Origin: DATHKG01 sp035489435
GTDB taxonomy: Bacteria > Bacteroidota > Bacteroidia > Chitinophagales > Chitinophagaceae
NCBI GenBank assembly: GCA_035489435.1
Contig: DATHKG010000039.1
Strand: one strand, 5' to 3'
DNA length: 64,000 bases
A program made the position numbers and the translations under genes. The notes beneath the pieces were generated by a model. The model searched no databases, was not told the DNA's origin, and worked only from the letters and a program-made list of their open reading frames with translations. Shown here one piece after another: positions 49,958-59,596 of this stretch. Every line of letters begins with the position of its first letter. Position 1 is the first letter of the stretch.

Positions 49958-50638
49958 CTAATCATGAACATGCCTTAACATCGGGATCACCAATTGCACA
50001 CATTTTTTCCTGGTAATTGACCTGCCAGCCATGACCTTTCCGTCAAAACTTTTCAGCAGCTTGAAATTTGTCTTCAGATATGGCGAACCCAGGCTGGGTG
50101 ACGCAGATGTCAATCTACCAATATTTAATGGCAAACCAGCATAACTAATGACGCATCTGACATCCGAAGCAGAACCGTAAACACAAATTGAATTCAACCT
50201 TCGTTTCTGCTTAGTTATGATAACAAGCAAGTTGTGAAGGATCAGAAATAAGTAAAGGAAGTCTGTATTTGTCAATCTCCCGAACATCCCTTTCATCCTG
50301 ATATTGGATATGCCTAGTTTCAAAACAAAATTAGCGACTTTAAGCAGATCCCGAAGTTGCGCTTCGCTTTCTATATCTGAAGCGGCGTAACATGTTTTTG
50401 AAAGTTTTCTCAAATCGCGGACCGACTGGAGGATAAGCCCCGAAAGCTCTTTAAGATCAACTGTTGATTGTTCCAAAATCGGGATAGAAGCTAATTTGAA
50501 ATGAACCATCACCAGGTTTTGACAAACAGATTCATAAATCTCCAGCTCGGCACTCCTTGCAGAAAGTTCCGCAATCTTTAACCGGGCCTTGGTAAGCTCA
50601 TGCTGAAATAATACTACCGGCAAATCTTTTAAATTCAT
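49958..50638 (-). CDS. Degenerate histidine kinase core (phospho-accepting His replaced by Tyr)
   Basis: The 226-residue cytosolic protein reads as a HisKA_3-type kinase without a sensor. LEIYESVCQNLVMVHFKLAS (32-51) aligns by eye with the EIHDNIGQ...L helix of the intact kinase at 54053. The His is Tyr35 here. A second helix (LILQSVRDLRKLSKT) matches the AIADLRDLSRT helix of that kinase. In the ATPase part the N box is eroded (LILHNLLVII) and neither a DxGxGF nor a clear G2 box is present, so ATP binding and autophosphorylation look lost. It may work as a decoy or dimerisation partner of a real kinase, or be a decaying gene, although the frame is intact. It is transcribed opposite to the peroxidase operon. 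Confidence 0.65.
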   Translation of the reverse strand: MNLKDLPVVLFQHELTKARLKIAELSARSAELEIYESVCQNLVMVHFKLASIPILEQSTVDLKELSGLILQSVRDLRKLSKTCYAASDIESEAQLRDLLKVANFVLKLGISNIRMKGMFGRLTNTDFLYLFLILHNLLVIITKQKRRLNSICVYGSASDVRCVISYAGLPLNIGRLTSASPSLGSPYLKTNFKLLKSFDGKVMAGRSITRKKCVQLVIPMLRHVHD

Positions 50639-50927
50639 AAATTGTGCTACGCGTTTCGTTGATTATAACTGCAATGATCATTGTAAATGGCGGTAAAATA
50701 AAAGGTGAAAACACGGTCTTAATCCCCTTGAATTTCTGATAGTTTCGTTCTGAAAACAGCTTGTTTATCGTTACACTCTGAAAACTCCAGCAGGCTTAAT
50801 TCCTGCCCTTCTGTCTTAACAAACAGACATCTGTTTCAATCAAATCTCCACCACCTGGTTAAACCGTCCATAATCCCATCCCGTTAATTTTTATCAGAAT
50901 CATTCCTTAAAACCAACCTCAAAAATT

Positions 50928-52370
50928 ATGCACAGGCTTCACTCCGGACTAACCGTAGCGGTTGCTATCAAAGATGGCAGATCGCCTGAACTGCGGGCTC
51001 TCTTAAGGAGTCTGAATAACAGCATCGCTAAGTCCGAAGCCCGGAATACCAATCATCATAGCAACGAGCCTCTACCGCAGGGAACTGATACAAATTCCCC
51101 TGCAGAGGATTCCGATCAGCATGACAACAATAACAAGCTTTGTGATTTTGAAAATTCCGAAACGACATTAGTTGTTTCAGGCGTGATTCTTCCTGTTCAA
51201 AATTATAATGGTGAAACTCTTCCATCTACTCTTGTATTTGCAACAACTTACTCCGGCCCTCTTAAGAAACACCTGGAAGAATTAGTTAAAACCAGCAAGA
51301 CCGGTCTATGCCAGATCTTTAAAAACTGTGTGGGTTTCCCTGATGGAGAGTCAATAAATGATGATGCACTGATCTCTTTTATCAAATCGCATAGCCAGGG
51401 AGGTGCTTTTGGTTCAAGATATACCTGCATCACAAAACAAGATGTGAAAAATGAAAAAGAATTAAGAAAAGAAATAGAAGACTATCTCGATAATGTACAG
51501 GAATCTAACTCTACCGTTCACAAAAAAGCCCTCGATGTCAAAACGCTCATCCAACTACACCTCAAATCCAGGGGTGACAAATTCAAATGGGCAATGAAAC
51601 CAGCCCGGGACAACCTCGTAGAATTTTTATCAAAAAACAGGGCGTTTATACTGGTTGGCTTTTTAGCCTTAGCCATCATAGCAACTACAGTGATCATTAA
51701 TCGCGAATCTTCGGGATGGCCTATGTCAATTCTGCTGGGTATTGCAGTTTTAATCGCTGTGATTGCTGTTACAATTATTGTTGGATTTGGTATGATTTAT
51801 TTTATCGCGAGGTCAAAACATAATACAGCAGACCGCCCACCGGATGATCATGTAAGACAGGTAACAGCCACTCAACTTCGTCCCATTATCAATGAAATGA
51901 CGGCTGCGGCACCACTGAAAAAAGGAGCATTACGCAGAGCTTTCTACTCAACAGCATTAAAGATTATCAATCTTCATAGCTGTTACCTGATGAAGGTGCC
52001 TACAGTGAGTAGCCTCCGGTGGCTGGCAATCGATAACCATAAAAGACTGCTGTTTTTATCAAATTATTCCAACACTACAGACTTCTATGTCCGTGAATTC
52101 TTAAACGGCAAAACCCCGGAGGGAGTTAATTTTATGTTCACCCATGGCGAAGGATTCCCGGATGCAAAATACTTAAGGAAGGGAGGCATTACTGAAGATC
52201 CCGAAGGGTATATGAATGTTATCCATACTCATCAGCATCCCACTGATCTTTGGTACGTCCATGACTCTGAGCTCACAATCGACCAGATACTTAGAAATCG
52301 ACAAATACGCAACGGATTGTATAAAGAAATGAATGAACAGGAAGCGCTAAACTGGTTAAGATTATTATAG
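50928..52370 (+). CDS. Membrane protein with two DyP-like ferredoxin-type domains
   Basis: The 480-residue protein has an N-terminal charged, low-complexity stretch (30-75). A domain at 78-200 follows with TLVVSGVILPVQ, TLVFATTYSGPLKKHLEELV and IFKNCVGFP, like the ferredoxin-like folds of DyP-type peroxidases. Two TM segments lie at about 239-257 and 266-294. A second similar domain spans about 340-460: MKVPTVSSLRWLAID, RLLFLSNYSNTTDFYVREFL, FTHGEGFPDAKYL and GGITEDPEGYMNVIHTHQHPTDLWYV. Haem-binding motifs are lacking. It is seven bases upstream of the peroxidase gene and surely cotranscribed, so it probably anchors or assists the peroxidase at the membrane. No Sec signal is needed given the internal TM pair. 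Confidence 0.7.
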   Translation: MHRLHSGLTVAVAIKDGRSPELRALLRSLNNSIAKSEARNTNHHSNEPLPQGTDTNSPAEDSDQHDNNNKLCDFENSETTLVVSGVILPVQNYNGETLPSTLVFATTYSGPLKKHLEELVKTSKTGLCQIFKNCVGFPDGESINDDALISFIKSHSQGGAFGSRYTCITKQDVKNEKELRKEIEDYLDNVQESNSTVHKKALDVKTLIQLHLKSRGDKFKWAMKPARDNLVEFLSKNRAFILVGFLALAIIATTVIINRESSGWPMSILLGIAVLIAVIAVTIIVGFGMIYFIARSKHNTADRPPDDHVRQVTATQLRPIINEMTAAAPLKKGALRRAFYSTALKIINLHSCYLMKVPTVSSLRWLAIDNHKRLLFLSNYSNTTDFYVREFLNGKTPEGVNFMFTHGEGFPDAKYLRKGGITEDPEGYMNVIHTHQHPTDLWYVHDSELTIDQILRNRQIRNGLYKEMNEQEALNWLRLL

Positions 52371-52377
52371 TGTATCT

Positions 52378-54018
52378 ATGATTTATAGTGAAATCATTGC
52401 AAACCCCACTAAACCAGCAGTTATGAACCATTCTCAAAACAAACCAGAAGATCTAAGTTCATTTTTTTTGGAAATGGATAAACAAATTAATGATGTACAG
52501 GGATTGATCAGGCGGGGATACAAGTCGCTGCCCGCTGCTCAATTCCTGTTACTGAGAATAGAAGATGGCACTGAGGCAAAAAAATACTTTAATCTTTTAG
52601 CTGATTCATTTATCACAAGCTCAAATAAACCGAAGACTGGTGCACCGCCTAATTATTTTGATGACAAAAAAGCTGTTCAAATTGCTTTTACCAGTTCAGG
52701 GTTGAAGCAATTAGGATTAGCAGAAAATATCCTTTCTACTTTTTCACGCGAGTTCATAGAGGGAATGAGCTTCAGTTATCCCGATCCTCATAACCCCGGA
52801 GAAAAAATCAGGGAAAGATCAATCCTGCTTGGAGATGTTAAATCCAGTGATCCCAAAAACTGGCATTGGGGAAATGAAGATCAACGCGTCGATGCCATTT
52901 TGTTGCTGTATGCTGAAACAAAAGAAGCCCTTGAAAAATTAAGGACAGATTGTTACGAGAGTTTGCAAAAAGGTCTAAGCTTGGTTTATAATGCAGAAAC
53001 ATATCCTTACAATCCAAAAGAAGCAATAAGAGAGCATTTTGGATTCAGCGATGGAATTTCGCAACCAATTATCAAGGGATTCAAAAAATCAGCCGAAGCT
53101 TCAAAAGAGCAGTTGCTGAACCCGGGTGATATCATCCTGGGTCATAAAAATGAATATGGGAGTTTTTCTCCAAGTCCATGGTTCGAAGAAAATGGCATGA
53201 AGACTGACCTCGATCCTGTTCTGGGATTCAATACCAGGAAGGATCTCGGAAAAAACGGATCATACCTTGTTTTCAGGCAGATGGAACAACATGTTGAAAG
53301 TTTTTATCATTTCGTTTTTACTTCTTCAAAGGAAATTGCAGCTGATCCTGATGCTAAGGCAATCAAGCTTGCTGCGAAAATGGTCGGACGCTGGCCCGAA
53401 GGACAGTCGCTCGCCGTTTGTCCCGAACTGCCTTGCAAACCTGATCACGACCTGAACAATTTCCTGTATTATGAGGCTGACAAAGCTGGTACAGGTTGCC
53501 CATTTGGTGCCCATGTGAGACGAACTAACCCGCGTGACCAGGTACATGCCGGTCGCGATGGTGATAGCAATCTTTCACTTGCTATGTCAAAAAAACACCG
53601 GATTCTGCGCAGGGGAAGAATTTATGGTGAGCCATTGGGCAAGGAGCTGAAGGCTGAGTCAATCTTAAAAACTGCTAAGAACAATGCCTTTAAAAGCAAA
53701 TGGATACCCAATGAAAATGCAAAAACAAATATTAACAGGGGCATTCATTTTATGTGTTTTGTGTCGGACTTAAGCAGGCAATTTGAATTTATTCAAAGCG
53801 TGTGGTCAAACACGTCATCCTTCGCGGAACTAAACAATGAAGTTGATCCCATCATATCTCCGAGACCAACACCGGATCAAAGGGAATGTCATGAATTCAC
53901 AACTCCCCAGGCCATTGTCAGAAACAGGTATAAAAATGTACCCGAATTCACTACAGTAGTCGGAGGAGCTTATTTTTTTATGCCAGGGATCCGGGCCTTG
54001 AAGTTTATTTTGAAATAA
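52378..54018 (+). CDS. DyP-type haem peroxidase
   Basis: The 546-residue protein has the family hallmark GFSDG (residues 222-226; Asp225 acts as the distal acid-base). It also has a proximal-His region CPFGAHVRRTNPRDQ near 378-392, whose HVRRTNPRD is typical of DyP peroxidases. The closing FTTVVGGAYFFMPGIRAL is also characteristic. It catalyses peroxide-dependent oxidation of dyes or phenolics using haem. No signal peptide or Tat motif is seen, so it is cytosolic or tied to the membrane protein encoded just upstream. The Met at residue 16 (MNHSQNKPED) is a possible alternative start. The next gene, a kinase, begins 34 bases later on the same strand. Confidence 0.9.
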   Translation: MIYSEIIANPTKPAVMNHSQNKPEDLSSFFLEMDKQINDVQGLIRRGYKSLPAAQFLLLRIEDGTEAKKYFNLLADSFITSSNKPKTGAPPNYFDDKKAVQIAFTSSGLKQLGLAENILSTFSREFIEGMSFSYPDPHNPGEKIRERSILLGDVKSSDPKNWHWGNEDQRVDAILLLYAETKEALEKLRTDCYESLQKGLSLVYNAETYPYNPKEAIREHFGFSDGISQPIIKGFKKSAEASKEQLLNPGDIILGHKNEYGSFSPSPWFEENGMKTDLDPVLGFNTRKDLGKNGSYLVFRQMEQHVESFYHFVFTSSKEIAADPDAKAIKLAAKMVGRWPEGQSLAVCPELPCKPDHDLNNFLYYEADKAGTGCPFGAHVRRTNPRDQVHAGRDGDSNLSLAMSKKHRILRRGRIYGEPLGKELKAESILKTAKNNAFKSKWIPNENAKTNINRGIHFMCFVSDLSRQFEFIQSVWSNTSSFAELNNEVDPIISPRPTPDQRECHEFTTPQAIVRNRYKNVPEFTTVVGGAYFFMPGIRALKFILK

Positions 54019-54052
54019 TTCCAACAGAACCACTACTCGAGGAACAACTAAT

Positions 54053-55897
54053 ATGAGTGTTATCAAAACATTTATTATAAAAACTTTATTGCTGATAATA
54101 GTCTTCGGCCAGGCTCAACTATTCTGCCTCGGGCAGGCAATTAATGTGACGATATGTGATAGCACTACCCGGTTCCCTGTAACCAAATACGTCTATTACC
54201 TTCAAACAACAAAACAGGTTTCTTTAGATTCAGTCCTCAGATCCCAATCAAACTTTAAAAAATCATTTAGAAGCACGGTGATGGTGTTTAATTATGATCC
54301 CTACTATTATTGGTTCAGAATCACTGTCAGGAATACGCCTGATACAAAAAAAGACCTGATGTTGTTAATGGCACCATTTGGTCTGAATGACGGCCATTTG
54401 TACCAGCAGATTAATGGAGCCTGGAAAGATGTAGCACACACAGGTCTTAAATATCGTTTCCGCGATCGAAGCTATCAATTCACTCATCATGTGTTTCCAT
54501 TCACGCTTGATCCGAAAAGTGTAGACACACTTTATCTAAGCATCGACGCAAGCAATGCATATAAATCGTTTGGATTTGCGCTCTTAAGGCCAAGAGAGCT
54601 TTCCATCTTTGCAAACAAAATCTATTTTGTTTTCGGTATTATAGAAGGCCTGCTGATTCTGCTTTTCATTCTTAACATTGCTTTGTTTGTTGCGCTGAAA
54701 GAAAAGCTCCATCTATGGTATGCGCTGTATATAGCTTTACTATTCGTTATTGTACTAAAAAATGACCACCTTGATCAGCAGTTCCTCGGCCTGGATTCCG
54801 AGCTGGCTTTTCGGTTAACTCCCTATATGACTATCGGCGCATTAGCTATTGCAGTATTGATGCATGTAGCACAACGCTTTTTAAAACCCGTGCTCAGCCA
54901 TAACAAAAAGTTATACCGGCTATCCATTTTTTTAAAAATAAACGTGTTGAGCGCCGCGATTGTTCATGCATTTGTATTTGCGTTGAGCCATGATTACCGG
55001 TTGCATTCAGCTGTATTCAGCTGGGCCAAGCTCAGCGTCTTTATCGGGGTATGTATGATCATCATTAATTGTATCTATTGCGTCAGGAGGGGGTTCACCG
55101 GGGCATTATTTATTTTGGCGGGCTCTTTGTTATTTATGATAGGCTCAGTTCAGCGGCTCTATTTCCCAAGTACTTTATCATTTCTGTTTCCGCCCACTAC
55201 CTTCCATATTGGGATCATCCTGGAAACATTGGTGGTCAGCATGGCACTTATCTACAGGTATTGGTCAGAAAAAGAATTACAAAGAACCAAAGAAGAACAG
55301 ATACAGACACAAACACTGAATGATATCTCCGAAGAAATACATGACAATATCGGACAAACCCTGGCGCTGGCTAATCTCAACTTAAGGACCATCAACTTTG
55401 ACAACGAAACTTCCATTCAAAATAAGACAAACGAAACAAAAACGCTGATCAGCAAAGCAATTGCCGACCTGAGAGATTTGTCGAGAACGATTAAAACAGA
55501 ATCATTTTCACGTATCGATCTGATCGACCAGATAAGAACCGAATGTGCAGAGCTTGCGAAGCCGGGCACATTCAAAATCGACTTTCAATCAAATGTCGAA
55601 ACGCTCCCGATCGAGAACAAAAAACAGGTAATTATTATGAGAATAATGAAGGGAGTTTTTCAGAATATTATCAAACACTCACAGGCTTCAAAAGTAGTTG
55701 TTGCATTGTTTGTGAAACCAGGCTTATTGTCTGTCCAGGTAACCGATAATGGTGTTGGTTTTGAATTATCAGATGACACTTTAAACAGCAATGGATTAAA
55801 AAATATCCGCAACAGGTGTGTGTTGCTAAAGGCGGCCTGTTCTATTGAAAGCGAAGTAAGCCTGGGCACCACAATCTCCATCGAAATGCCGGTTTAA
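54053..55897 (+). CDS. 7TM-DISM-type sensor histidine kinase
   Basis: The 614-residue protein has a signal segment (7-28), an extracellular beta-sandwich (30-180; DISM-type sensor, YWFRITVRNT) and seven TM helices (about 190-405). The kinase part is of the HisKA_3 group: ISEEIHDNIGQTLALANL with His430, AIADLRDLSRT, N box FQNIIKHSQAS (about 533-543), G1 VTDNGVGFEL and G2 NGLKNIRNRC. All motifs are intact. The DISM sensor usually binds carbohydrate-like or other small ligands. It is 34 bases after the DyP gene on the same strand, so the peroxidase and kinase are likely in one operon. The NarL regulator at 56520 is the natural partner for a HisKA_3 kinase. Confidence 0.93.
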   Translation: MSVIKTFIIKTLLLIIVFGQAQLFCLGQAINVTICDSTTRFPVTKYVYYLQTTKQVSLDSVLRSQSNFKKSFRSTVMVFNYDPYYYWFRITVRNTPDTKKDLMLLMAPFGLNDGHLYQQINGAWKDVAHTGLKYRFRDRSYQFTHHVFPFTLDPKSVDTLYLSIDASNAYKSFGFALLRPRELSIFANKIYFVFGIIEGLLILLFILNIALFVALKEKLHLWYALYIALLFVIVLKNDHLDQQFLGLDSELAFRLTPYMTIGALAIAVLMHVAQRFLKPVLSHNKKLYRLSIFLKINVLSAAIVHAFVFALSHDYRLHSAVFSWAKLSVFIGVCMIIINCIYCVRRGFTGALFILAGSLLFMIGSVQRLYFPSTLSFLFPPTTFHIGIILETLVVSMALIYRYWSEKELQRTKEEQIQTQTLNDISEEIHDNIGQTLALANLNLRTINFDNETSIQNKTNETKTLISKAIADLRDLSRTIKTESFSRIDLIDQIRTECAELAKPGTFKIDFQSNVETLPIENKKQVIIMRIMKGVFQNIIKHSQASKVVVALFVKPGLLSVQVTDNGVGFELSDDTLNSNGLKNIRNRCVLLKAACSIESEVSLGTTISIEMPV

Positions 55898-55999
55898 CTA
55901 TACGGTATTCAACCTTCCATGCCAATCGCGATAACATCTCCGGCTTCTGACACACTATGCATTCTAAAGATGATGAATTATCGTACAATTTTTACACAA

Positions 56000-56470
56000 T
56001 CATTTCATTCGCTCTAAAATAAATACCACTGGTCGATCCGTCCAAGCCATTTTAAGGTGCAAATACTGATCTTTGATCCGGTAACTAATCTTTTCAGTTC
56101 GAATTATTCCATCGTCGCCAATGGCGTCACACTCAAGTATTCCACCTTTTTTATCTTCTCTGTACTTCCCCTCGTCCAATGGAAAGGAATCGTTAAGGAA
56201 AGCTTTGTACTTTCCGTCGTTACCAAAATGATATTGCATGTTCTGCCACATTACAATTTGAATATTAACCAATTGTTTTTGCTTTTCCGGTTCGGGGTAT
56301 GTCAACTTTATTTCATCAGAAACAGAAAATGAATCGGTTTTCAGATTAAAATATATTTCGTCATCCGATAAACAAAATAACTTCCATTTGCCGACCAGCG
56401 AAGACGTTGACTGGCTGATACAAGTGCTATGAATAAGCAGAAGACAAGCCAGCCAGATTATCTTATTCAT
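56000..56470 (-). CDS. Secreted lipocalin-like protein
   Basis: The 156-residue protein has a signal peptide (MNKIIWLACLLLIHSTCISQ, cleavage likely after SQ). LVGKWKLFCLSDDE starts a beta-rich mature part with YHFGNDGKYKAFL and HLKMAWTDRPVVFILERM, typical of small lipocalin-like proteins of this phylum. The ligand and role are unknown. It is 49 bases downstream of the NarL regulator stop on the same strand, so it may be cotranscribed with it. Confidence 0.7.
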   Translation of the reverse strand: MNKIIWLACLLLIHSTCISQSTSSLVGKWKLFCLSDDEIYFNLKTDSFSVSDEIKLTYPEPEKQKQLVNIQIVMWQNMQYHFGNDGKYKAFLNDSFPLDEGKYREDKKGGILECDAIGDDGIIRTEKISYRIKDQYLHLKMAWTDRPVVFILERMK

Positions 56471-56519
56471 TTGTCAAGGTTTAGTTTTGTTGTCAATAGA
56501 ATTTCTAATGATTGAAGTT

Positions 56520-57182
56520 CTAATTCACCCGAACAATCCCATGTCTGATTGCAAATAACACAAGGCCTACACGACTTTTTATATTAAGTTTATCAAACAG
56601 TGCATCCCTGTATCCATCAATTGTACGAACACTTAAGTTCATTTCAGAAGCAATTTCCTTATAAGTCATTTCGGAAGTTGCCAATTTTAGAAAATGAATT
56701 TCCCTGTCATTCAGTTTGCTGAAAACATTGTACTCGGATTTTTCTGAACCATCTTTATCCCAAAGTGAATGAACCAGCTTGCCGGTTACCAGGTCAGAAT
56801 AATAAAACCCTTTTGAATAAATCGCATCTATCGCGTATTTCAAATGTTGTGGCTCTATATCCTTAACCACATAACCCCTGGCGCCATTTCTTATCATCCT
56901 GATTACCGAATCTTCATCTTCATACATAGTAAGAGCGAGCACGCGCACCAGGGGATAATTTTCTTTCAACCAAAGAGTAGACTCGAATCCATCCCTGTTT
57001 GGCATATTTATATCCATCAGAATTATATCCGGTTGATTGTCCTTATCCAGCTTTGCTACCAGATCCATCCCATTATCAGCTTCAAACAACACTTCATAAT
57101 CGAGGCCGCGGACCAGGTCTGCCAAACCCTTTCGAAGCAGAACATGGTCATCAACAAGAGCGACTTTTATTGGCTGGTTCAT
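56520..57182 (-). CDS. NarL/FixJ-family response regulator
   Basis: The receiver domain (5-120) has Asp11/Asp12, the phospho-accepting Asp57 in IILMDINMP, the switch Thr in ALTMYED and the Lys in VVKDIEP. The LuxR-type HTH (about 150-215) has LNDREIHFLKLATSEMTYKEIASEMNLSVRTIDGYRDALFDKL, with the usual Glu at the recognition turn. Such regulators pair with HisKA_3 kinases; the intact one is encoded 1.3 kb away at 54053. The regulator diverges from the secreted protein at 57699 across a 516-base gap that holds a perfect inverted repeat. It may bind near there. Confidence 0.93.
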   Translation of the reverse strand: MNQPIKVALVDDHVLLRKGLADLVRGLDYEVLFEADNGMDLVAKLDKDNQPDIILMDINMPNRDGFESTLWLKENYPLVRVLALTMYEDEDSVIRMIRNGARGYVVKDIEPQHLKYAIDAIYSKGFYYSDLVTGKLVHSLWDKDGSEKSEYNVFSKLNDREIHFLKLATSEMTYKEIASEMNLSVRTIDGYRDALFDKLNIKSRVGLVLFAIRHGIVRVN

Positions 57183-57580
57183 ACTGTTTGTTTATAAGGT
57201 TATTTGTTGAATGTTACTGACGAAGAAAAATTGCGAATCAATTTAAATATTGAATAACGCAAAGCAGGTATCTTGAAAAAATAAGGCAGGGAAGCGATTG
57301 AATAAACTATGAGTTAAATATAGACTCGAGATCAGGTATCAAAAACGAGGAAAACACCTATTTTATTAATAATTGTAGATGAACGGGTACACACCTTCTT
57401 AAATCTACCTAAAACCGCATTATAAAACAAATTGAGCATAATCACTATTAACGCAATCAAAGCTGTAGATCTATGCGGCCCTCGTAAAGTGACATTGCAA
57501 TAAAACGCTGCTTCCCCTGTTTCGAGTCTTTTCTAACGTTTCCCGTGATTACACCTGTTAATATCAAGAGAAACACCCGG

Positions 57581-57603
57581 TGAAGGGTGTATTTCACCCT
57601 TCA
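57581..57603. promoter_or_regulatory. Perfect inverted repeat TGAAGGGTG-tattt-CACCCTTCA
   Basis: A perfect 9-base inverted repeat with a 5-base spacer lies 95 bases upstream of the plus-strand secreted protein gene. Extra copies of CACCC (57574) and GGGTG (57643) flank it, forming a small cluster. It can be an operator or a hairpin in the 5' leader. Nothing else is seen in the gap 57183-57698. Confidence 0.5.
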
Positions 57604-57698
57604 ACAATAGGTCTTATCATCGATAGGAATCGCTCCTCCCAGGGGTGACATTTACAATGAAATCAAACAATAATTTAACCACTTAAAAATCACAAAAC

Positions 57699-58220
57699 AT
57701 GAAAAAGTTTATTTGCTCAATCGCCATCATGATTATCTTCGGCTTGTTAATCCATAGCATGGCAAATGCCCAGTTGCGCACACTTTCGACAACCCTGGCC
57801 ACCGAAAATTTTAATTCCGTGGCAGAAGCAAAAGCGAATGCCAAAGCCGTAGTGTCCAAAGCAAAAGCTGAACGGAATTTTAAAAAGAACTACAAAACAT
57901 CTGCTGAAGTGCGGTGGAGTAGTAACGCGAAATCCATCCTTGCCTATTACAAAGAAAATGATGTGGCTACCAGGATCACTTATGACAACAAAGGCAGATG
58001 GTTCCGTACAATCAAAACCTACAATGCGGATAAGCTGGACAAAAGAGTTGCCGGTACAGTAAAAAGACAATTCAAAGGCTATACCATTACCTGCATTAAT
58101 GACATACAGGAAGGCACTATGCATTGTTATTTCTTAAACATTATGAAAGACAAGGACTTCAAACAAGTCATTTTCTATCAAGGCGAGATAACAATCTATG
58201 ATCAATTCCAACTTCAGTGA
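57699..58220 (+). CDS. Secreted PepSY-like protein
   Basis: The 173-residue protein has a signal peptide (MKKFICSIAIMIIFGLLIHSMANAQ, cleavage after AQ). A helical charged segment (AEAKANAKAVVSKAKAE) is followed by PepSY-like strands: YKTSAEVRWSSNAKSILAYYKENDVATRITYDNKGRW, then YTITCINDIQ and HCYFLNIM. Proteins like this are common in Bacteroidota periplasms, with unknown roles. It is monocistronic; a bidirectional terminator follows 24 bases after the stop. A perfect inverted repeat lies upstream. Confidence 0.75.
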   Translation: MKKFICSIAIMIIFGLLIHSMANAQLRTLSTTLATENFNSVAEAKANAKAVVSKAKAERNFKKNYKTSAEVRWSSNAKSILAYYKENDVATRITYDNKGRWFRTIKTYNADKLDKRVAGTVKRQFKGYTITCINDIQEGTMHCYFLNIMKDKDFKQVIFYQGEITIYDQFQLQ

Positions 58221-58244
58221 TGTCTTTTAAACCCGTAGGTTAAT

Positions 58245-58279
58245 AAAGCTGTTTCAGTACCTGGAACAGCTTTTATTTT
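58245..58279. terminator. Bidirectional Rho-independent terminator
   Basis: An 11-base stem (AAAGCTGTTTC paired with GGAACAGCTTT, one G-T type mismatch) with a 7-base loop is flanked by A residues on the left and TTATTTT on the right. It lies between two convergent genes (stops at 58220 and 58284), so it can serve both. Confidence 0.85.
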
Positions 58280-58283
58280 GTAT

Positions 58284-59324
58284 TCACAGCGTTGCCATAT
58301 CAATCACAAACCGATACCGTACATCGCCCCTGATCAGTCTTTCATAACACTCATTAATATCCTTCATATTGATAATCTCAACATCGGCAGTGATATTATG
58401 ATCCGCACAATAGTCAAGCATCTCCTGGGTTTCGGGAAGGCCACCGATCAGTGATCCGGCAACAATTCTTCCATAAAATATTACTCCAAGTGTTGAGACT
58501 TTAATCGGATCAGTAGGAATGCCGACACAAACCAGGGTTCCCTTTGGCTTCAGCAATGCCAGGTACATTTCATAATCGTGTGCCACTGCAACTGTATCCA
58601 GGATCAGATCAAAATAGTTGGCAACATTTTTCATTGCTGTTTCATCTGTGGAAAGCACAAAGTTATGGGCGCCGAGCTCTTTTGCATCCGCTTCTTTAGA
58701 CGCGGTGCGGCTTATCATAGTAACCTCTGCTCCAAATGATGCGGCAAACTTCACTGCCATATGACCAAGTCCACCTAATCCCAATACGCCAACCCTCTGG
58801 CCTCTGCCAACTTTGAATCTTCTTAATGGTGAATAGGTAGTAATGCCAGCGCATAATAAAGGAGCAACATGTCCCAAAGGCAGTTTATCCGAAACCCTTA
58901 AAGTAAAATCTTCCTGCACTACAATTTCCTTTGAGTATCCACCGAAAGTGGGAGTTTTGCCGTCCATGTCGAGGCTGTTATAAGTTGCTGTCCACCCATT
59001 GAAGCAATACTGTTCTTCGCCGATAATGCAATTATCACATGTGCGACAGGAATCGATCAGGCATCCAACCCCGGCTATGTCACCTACTTTAAACTTCTTA
59101 ACATGGTCACCAACTTCGGTTACCCGGCCTACGATCTCGTGACCTGGCACCATTGGATAAATCGAAAAGCCCCAATCGTTGCGAACCTGGTGAAGGTCTG
59201 TATGACAAACCCCACAATAAAGAATTTCAATCCTTACATCGTGTGGACCTGTTTCTCTTCTTTCAATAATAAAATCGGATAGCCGGTCAGTAGGAGATTG
59301 AGCCGCGTAACTTTTTGTTTGCAT
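58284..59324 (-). CDS. Zinc-dependent NAD(P) alcohol dehydrogenase (CAD/YahK type)
   Basis: The 346-residue protein is a medium-chain dehydrogenase. The catalytic zinc ligands are in GVCHTDLH (Cys38, His39) and PGHEIVG, with the last Cys in APLLCAG. Four cysteines in CRTCDNCIIGEEQYC bind the structural zinc. The coenzyme site is GLGGLGHMAVKFA. GHEIVGRVTEVG and TYNSLDMDGKTPTFGGYS are typical of the cinnamyl-alcohol/YahK group, which reduces aldehydes, usually with NADPH. It is monocistronic, ends at the shared terminator and diverges from the macroglobulin gene. It is of ordinary housekeeping type, unlike the island to the left. Confidence 0.95.
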   Translation of the reverse strand: MQTKSYAAQSPTDRLSDFIIERRETGPHDVRIEILYCGVCHTDLHQVRNDWGFSIYPMVPGHEIVGRVTEVGDHVKKFKVGDIAGVGCLIDSCRTCDNCIIGEEQYCFNGWTATYNSLDMDGKTPTFGGYSKEIVVQEDFTLRVSDKLPLGHVAPLLCAGITTYSPLRRFKVGRGQRVGVLGLGGLGHMAVKFAASFGAEVTMISRTASKEADAKELGAHNFVLSTDETAMKNVANYFDLILDTVAVAHDYEMYLALLKPKGTLVCVGIPTDPIKVSTLGVIFYGRIVAGSLIGGLPETQEMLDYCADHNITADVEIINMKDINECYERLIRGDVRYRFVIDMATL

Positions 59325-59596
59325 AATCCATGAGTTTAGTGATTACTACAATTGTCGCCTCCGGTGCTCGAGGTGGTACGACCTGGCTCACGGCAGATAT
59401 AAAGCAGGCAAATTGATGGGGAGCTCTCGAATAATATATAAAAGTTATTTCATTTGTCTGACACTATCAATTCATTTTTTTAATTTTTTCAAACAATGGA
59501 GAATAAAATATCAACCAGTTCAAAATAAAATGGCTACAGGCTTGTTTTCGGTTTATGTAATTTGTCCGGCAATCGCATCTTCCCCTAAACTGCCTT

